A DNA stretch of 8,175 nt from contig JAQGOW010000240.1 of NCBI GenBank assembly GCA_028293405.1, forward strand, positions 1 to 8,175, read 5' to 3'. The position numbers were made by a program, and so were the translations under genes. Of this stretch, positions 7,195-8,175 are shown piece by piece (positions within the stretch are counted from its first letter, which is position 1; each line of letters begins with the position of its first letter). The DNA is from Verrucomicrobiales bacterium. Its GTDB lineage: Bacteria > Verrucomicrobiota > Verrucomicrobiia > Limisphaerales > Palsa-1400. Under the pieces are notes generated by a model. That model did not search any database. It saw only the letters and a list, made by a program, of their open reading frames with translations, and had not been told where the DNA came from.

Positions 7195-7297
7195 GGTAGG
7201 GCGCGTTGGCGAACAGGACGTTCCGGCTCCGCGCGTGCCGTTCCTTTAACATTGGCTGTCGAGTCTCGCGTGATTACACTCACGCGAAACTCAACGC
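7195..7297. other. Spacer between operon and acyltransferase gene
   Basis: These 103 bases contain no credible gene. The first half is GC-rich and can fold: GGCGCGT (7200-7206) pairs with GCGTGCC (7233-7239) using two G-U pairs, and inside it GAAC (7211-7214) pairs with GTTC (7220-7223). A T-rich stretch (TTCCTTT, 7241-7247) follows, so a weak terminator for the upstream operon is possible. The second half carries the separate perfect hairpin described on its own. No clear -35/-10 pair was recognised for the acyltransferase gene. Confidence 0.4.
7266..7287. repeat. Perfect 8-base inverted repeat before the acyltransferase start
   Basis: TCGCGTGA (7266-7273) and TCACGCGA (7280-7287) are exact reverse complements around a 6-base loop, TTACAC. 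The right arm ends 10 bases before the GTG start at 7298. No T-run follows on either strand, so it is not a standard intrinsic terminator. An operator for a dimeric regulator, or an RNA hairpin near the start codon, both fit; the sequence cannot decide between them. Confidence 0.6.
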
Positions 7298-8175
7298 GTG
7301 CGCTATTCCCCACAACTCGACGGCCTTCGCGGCACCGCTATTTTATGCGTGCTCACGGGTCACTTATTCGAGTCACACTTTCGCGGCGCATGGGTCGGTG
7401 TTGATATTTTTTTCGTTCTGAGCGGATTCCTGATTACGAACATTCTGATCGCCGAACATGAATCCACTGGCACGGTTTCGCTGAAGAATTTCTATGGGCG
7501 CCGCGCGTTGCGCCTGGTCCCTGCCCTGCTCATCGGCGTTGCCTTAACAGGGCTGCTAAGTTTGTTCGGCGCAACACCGTTTCACACCTTCGCCGGATTC
7601 CGGGACGCCGCAGTGCCCGCACTTTTGTATTTCTCGAACTTCAGCGACGCGCAGATGGGAACGTTCATCCACACGTGGTCGCTTTCCGTTGAAGAACAAT
7701 TTTATTTGATCTGGCCCTTGGTCGTAGGTGGCGTGCTGCTCGTGTTGAAACCGCGCCCGCGAATCGCACTGATTGTCGGCCTGATGGCAACGTTTGCGAC
7801 GATTCGCTTCAGCCTAGAAGCTCAACACATTCGTTGGTGGAATCTTTACAGTTGGTTTTACACGCGCGCCGATGTGCTGATGGCCGGCGCCCTTGTTGCG
7901 TGCGCCGCGTCAGCGTGGCCCGAAAAAGTCGGTGCGCTGGTGCGAAAATTAAAACCGCTCACATTGTTAGCCATCCCATTTGTCGCATACATTTTCTACA
8001 CCACCTTCGCGGACCAGCGATGGCTTTATCGGTGGGGCCTGACGGCCACGGCCGTTTCCTGCGCGCTGATTGTGTTCGTCGCTCAGTTCGATAACGACGG
8101 ACCGCTCGCGCGCGTGCTGCGTAATAAAGTGCTTATCTGGTTCGGCAAACATTCATACGGCATTTACGTCTATCA
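7298..8175 (+). CDS. Acyltransferase 3 family membrane protein (OafA/YrhL type), N-terminal part
   Basis: This is an open frame of 292 codons running off the window end. It encodes an integral inner-membrane O-acyltransferase; family members add acetyl or other acyl groups to surface polysaccharides, lipids or antibiotics. The opening RYSPQLDGLRGTAILCVL (2-19) is the classic first helix, followed by His22 in the conserved active-site position. WVGVDIFFVLSGFLIT (32-47), the FYGRRALRLVPALL motif (65-78) and the HTWSLSVEEQFYLIWPL motif (125-141) all match the family. Several further hydrophobic helices follow, and WFGKHSYGIYVY near the window end is another family signature. An in-frame TGA at 7271 bounds the start. 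GTG 7298 is the only start codon between it and the conserved region, so the start is well determined despite lacking a Shine-Dalgarno sequence. The 103-base gap makes cotranscription with the NagB-like gene possible but unproven. Confidence 0.92.
   Translation, partial: MRYSPQLDGLRGTAILCVLTGHLFESHFRGAWVGVDIFFVLSGFLITNILIAEHESTGTVSLKNFYGRRALRLVPALLIGVALTGLLSLFGATPFHTFAGFRDAAVPALLYFSNFSDAQMGTFIHTWSLSVEEQFYLIWPLVVGGVLLVLKPRPRIALIVGLMATFATIRFSLEAQHIRWWNLYSWFYTRADVLMAGALVACAASAWPEKVGALVRKLKPLTLLAIPFVAYIFYTTFADQRWLYRWGLTATAVSCALIVFVAQFDNDGPLARVLRNKVLIWFGKHSYGIYVY

Noticed and set aside
7266..7287. Intrinsic terminator after the NagB-like gene
   Set aside because: The hairpin is good, but no T-run follows on either strand, so a standard rho-independent terminator is not supported.
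7206..7421. Plus-strand open frame of 71 codons before and over the acyltransferase start
   Set aside because: It runs out of frame with the clear acyltransferase coding sequence and has no domain features.

Overview
The window looks like chromosomal DNA from a Gram-negative soil or freshwater bacterium, most likely of the Verrucomicrobiota (Limisphaerales/Pedosphaera type). This is inferred from the mid-50s GC content, an outer-membrane beta-barrel protein, a Gfo/Idh oxidoreductase + PIG-L deacetylase + NagB-like set, and the absence of Shine-Dalgarno sequences before any gene. No marker gene proves it. Six protein-coding genes fill almost all of the window. No RNA gene, insertion sequence, CRISPR array or phage gene was seen.

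Left part (1-4280, minus strand): a two-gene unit. The first gene (780-4280) encodes a 1,166-residue exported protein that joins a FecR domain, a TPR array of 34-residue units and a C-terminal outer-membrane beta-barrel. Only 11 bases after its stop begins a CHASE2-domain protein (1-768), cut by the window edge before its output domain. Together they look like a cell-envelope sensing pair.

Middle (4281-4430): a 150-base divergent intergenic region with a perfect TTGACA box, a possible operator dyad and further short inverted repeats.

Right part (4431-7194, plus strand): a compact three-gene operon. It encodes a Gfo/Idh/MocA oxidoreductase, a PIG-L deacetylase whose GTG start overlaps the preceding stop by 4 bases, and a divergent NagB-like (glucosamine-6-phosphate deaminase/isomerase-like) protein. 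The set suggests oxidation, N-deacetylation and deamination/isomerisation of an N-acetylated amino sugar. The substrate is unknown, and no kinase, transporter or classical NagA is present here. This is the best candidate for an uncharacterised pathway in the window.

Far right (7195-8175): a 103-base spacer with two hairpin-forming stretches, then the N-terminal 292 codons of an OafA/YrhL-type membrane acyltransferase (acyltransferase 3 family), which starts at GTG 7298 and is cut by the window end. It may modify a cell-surface sugar.
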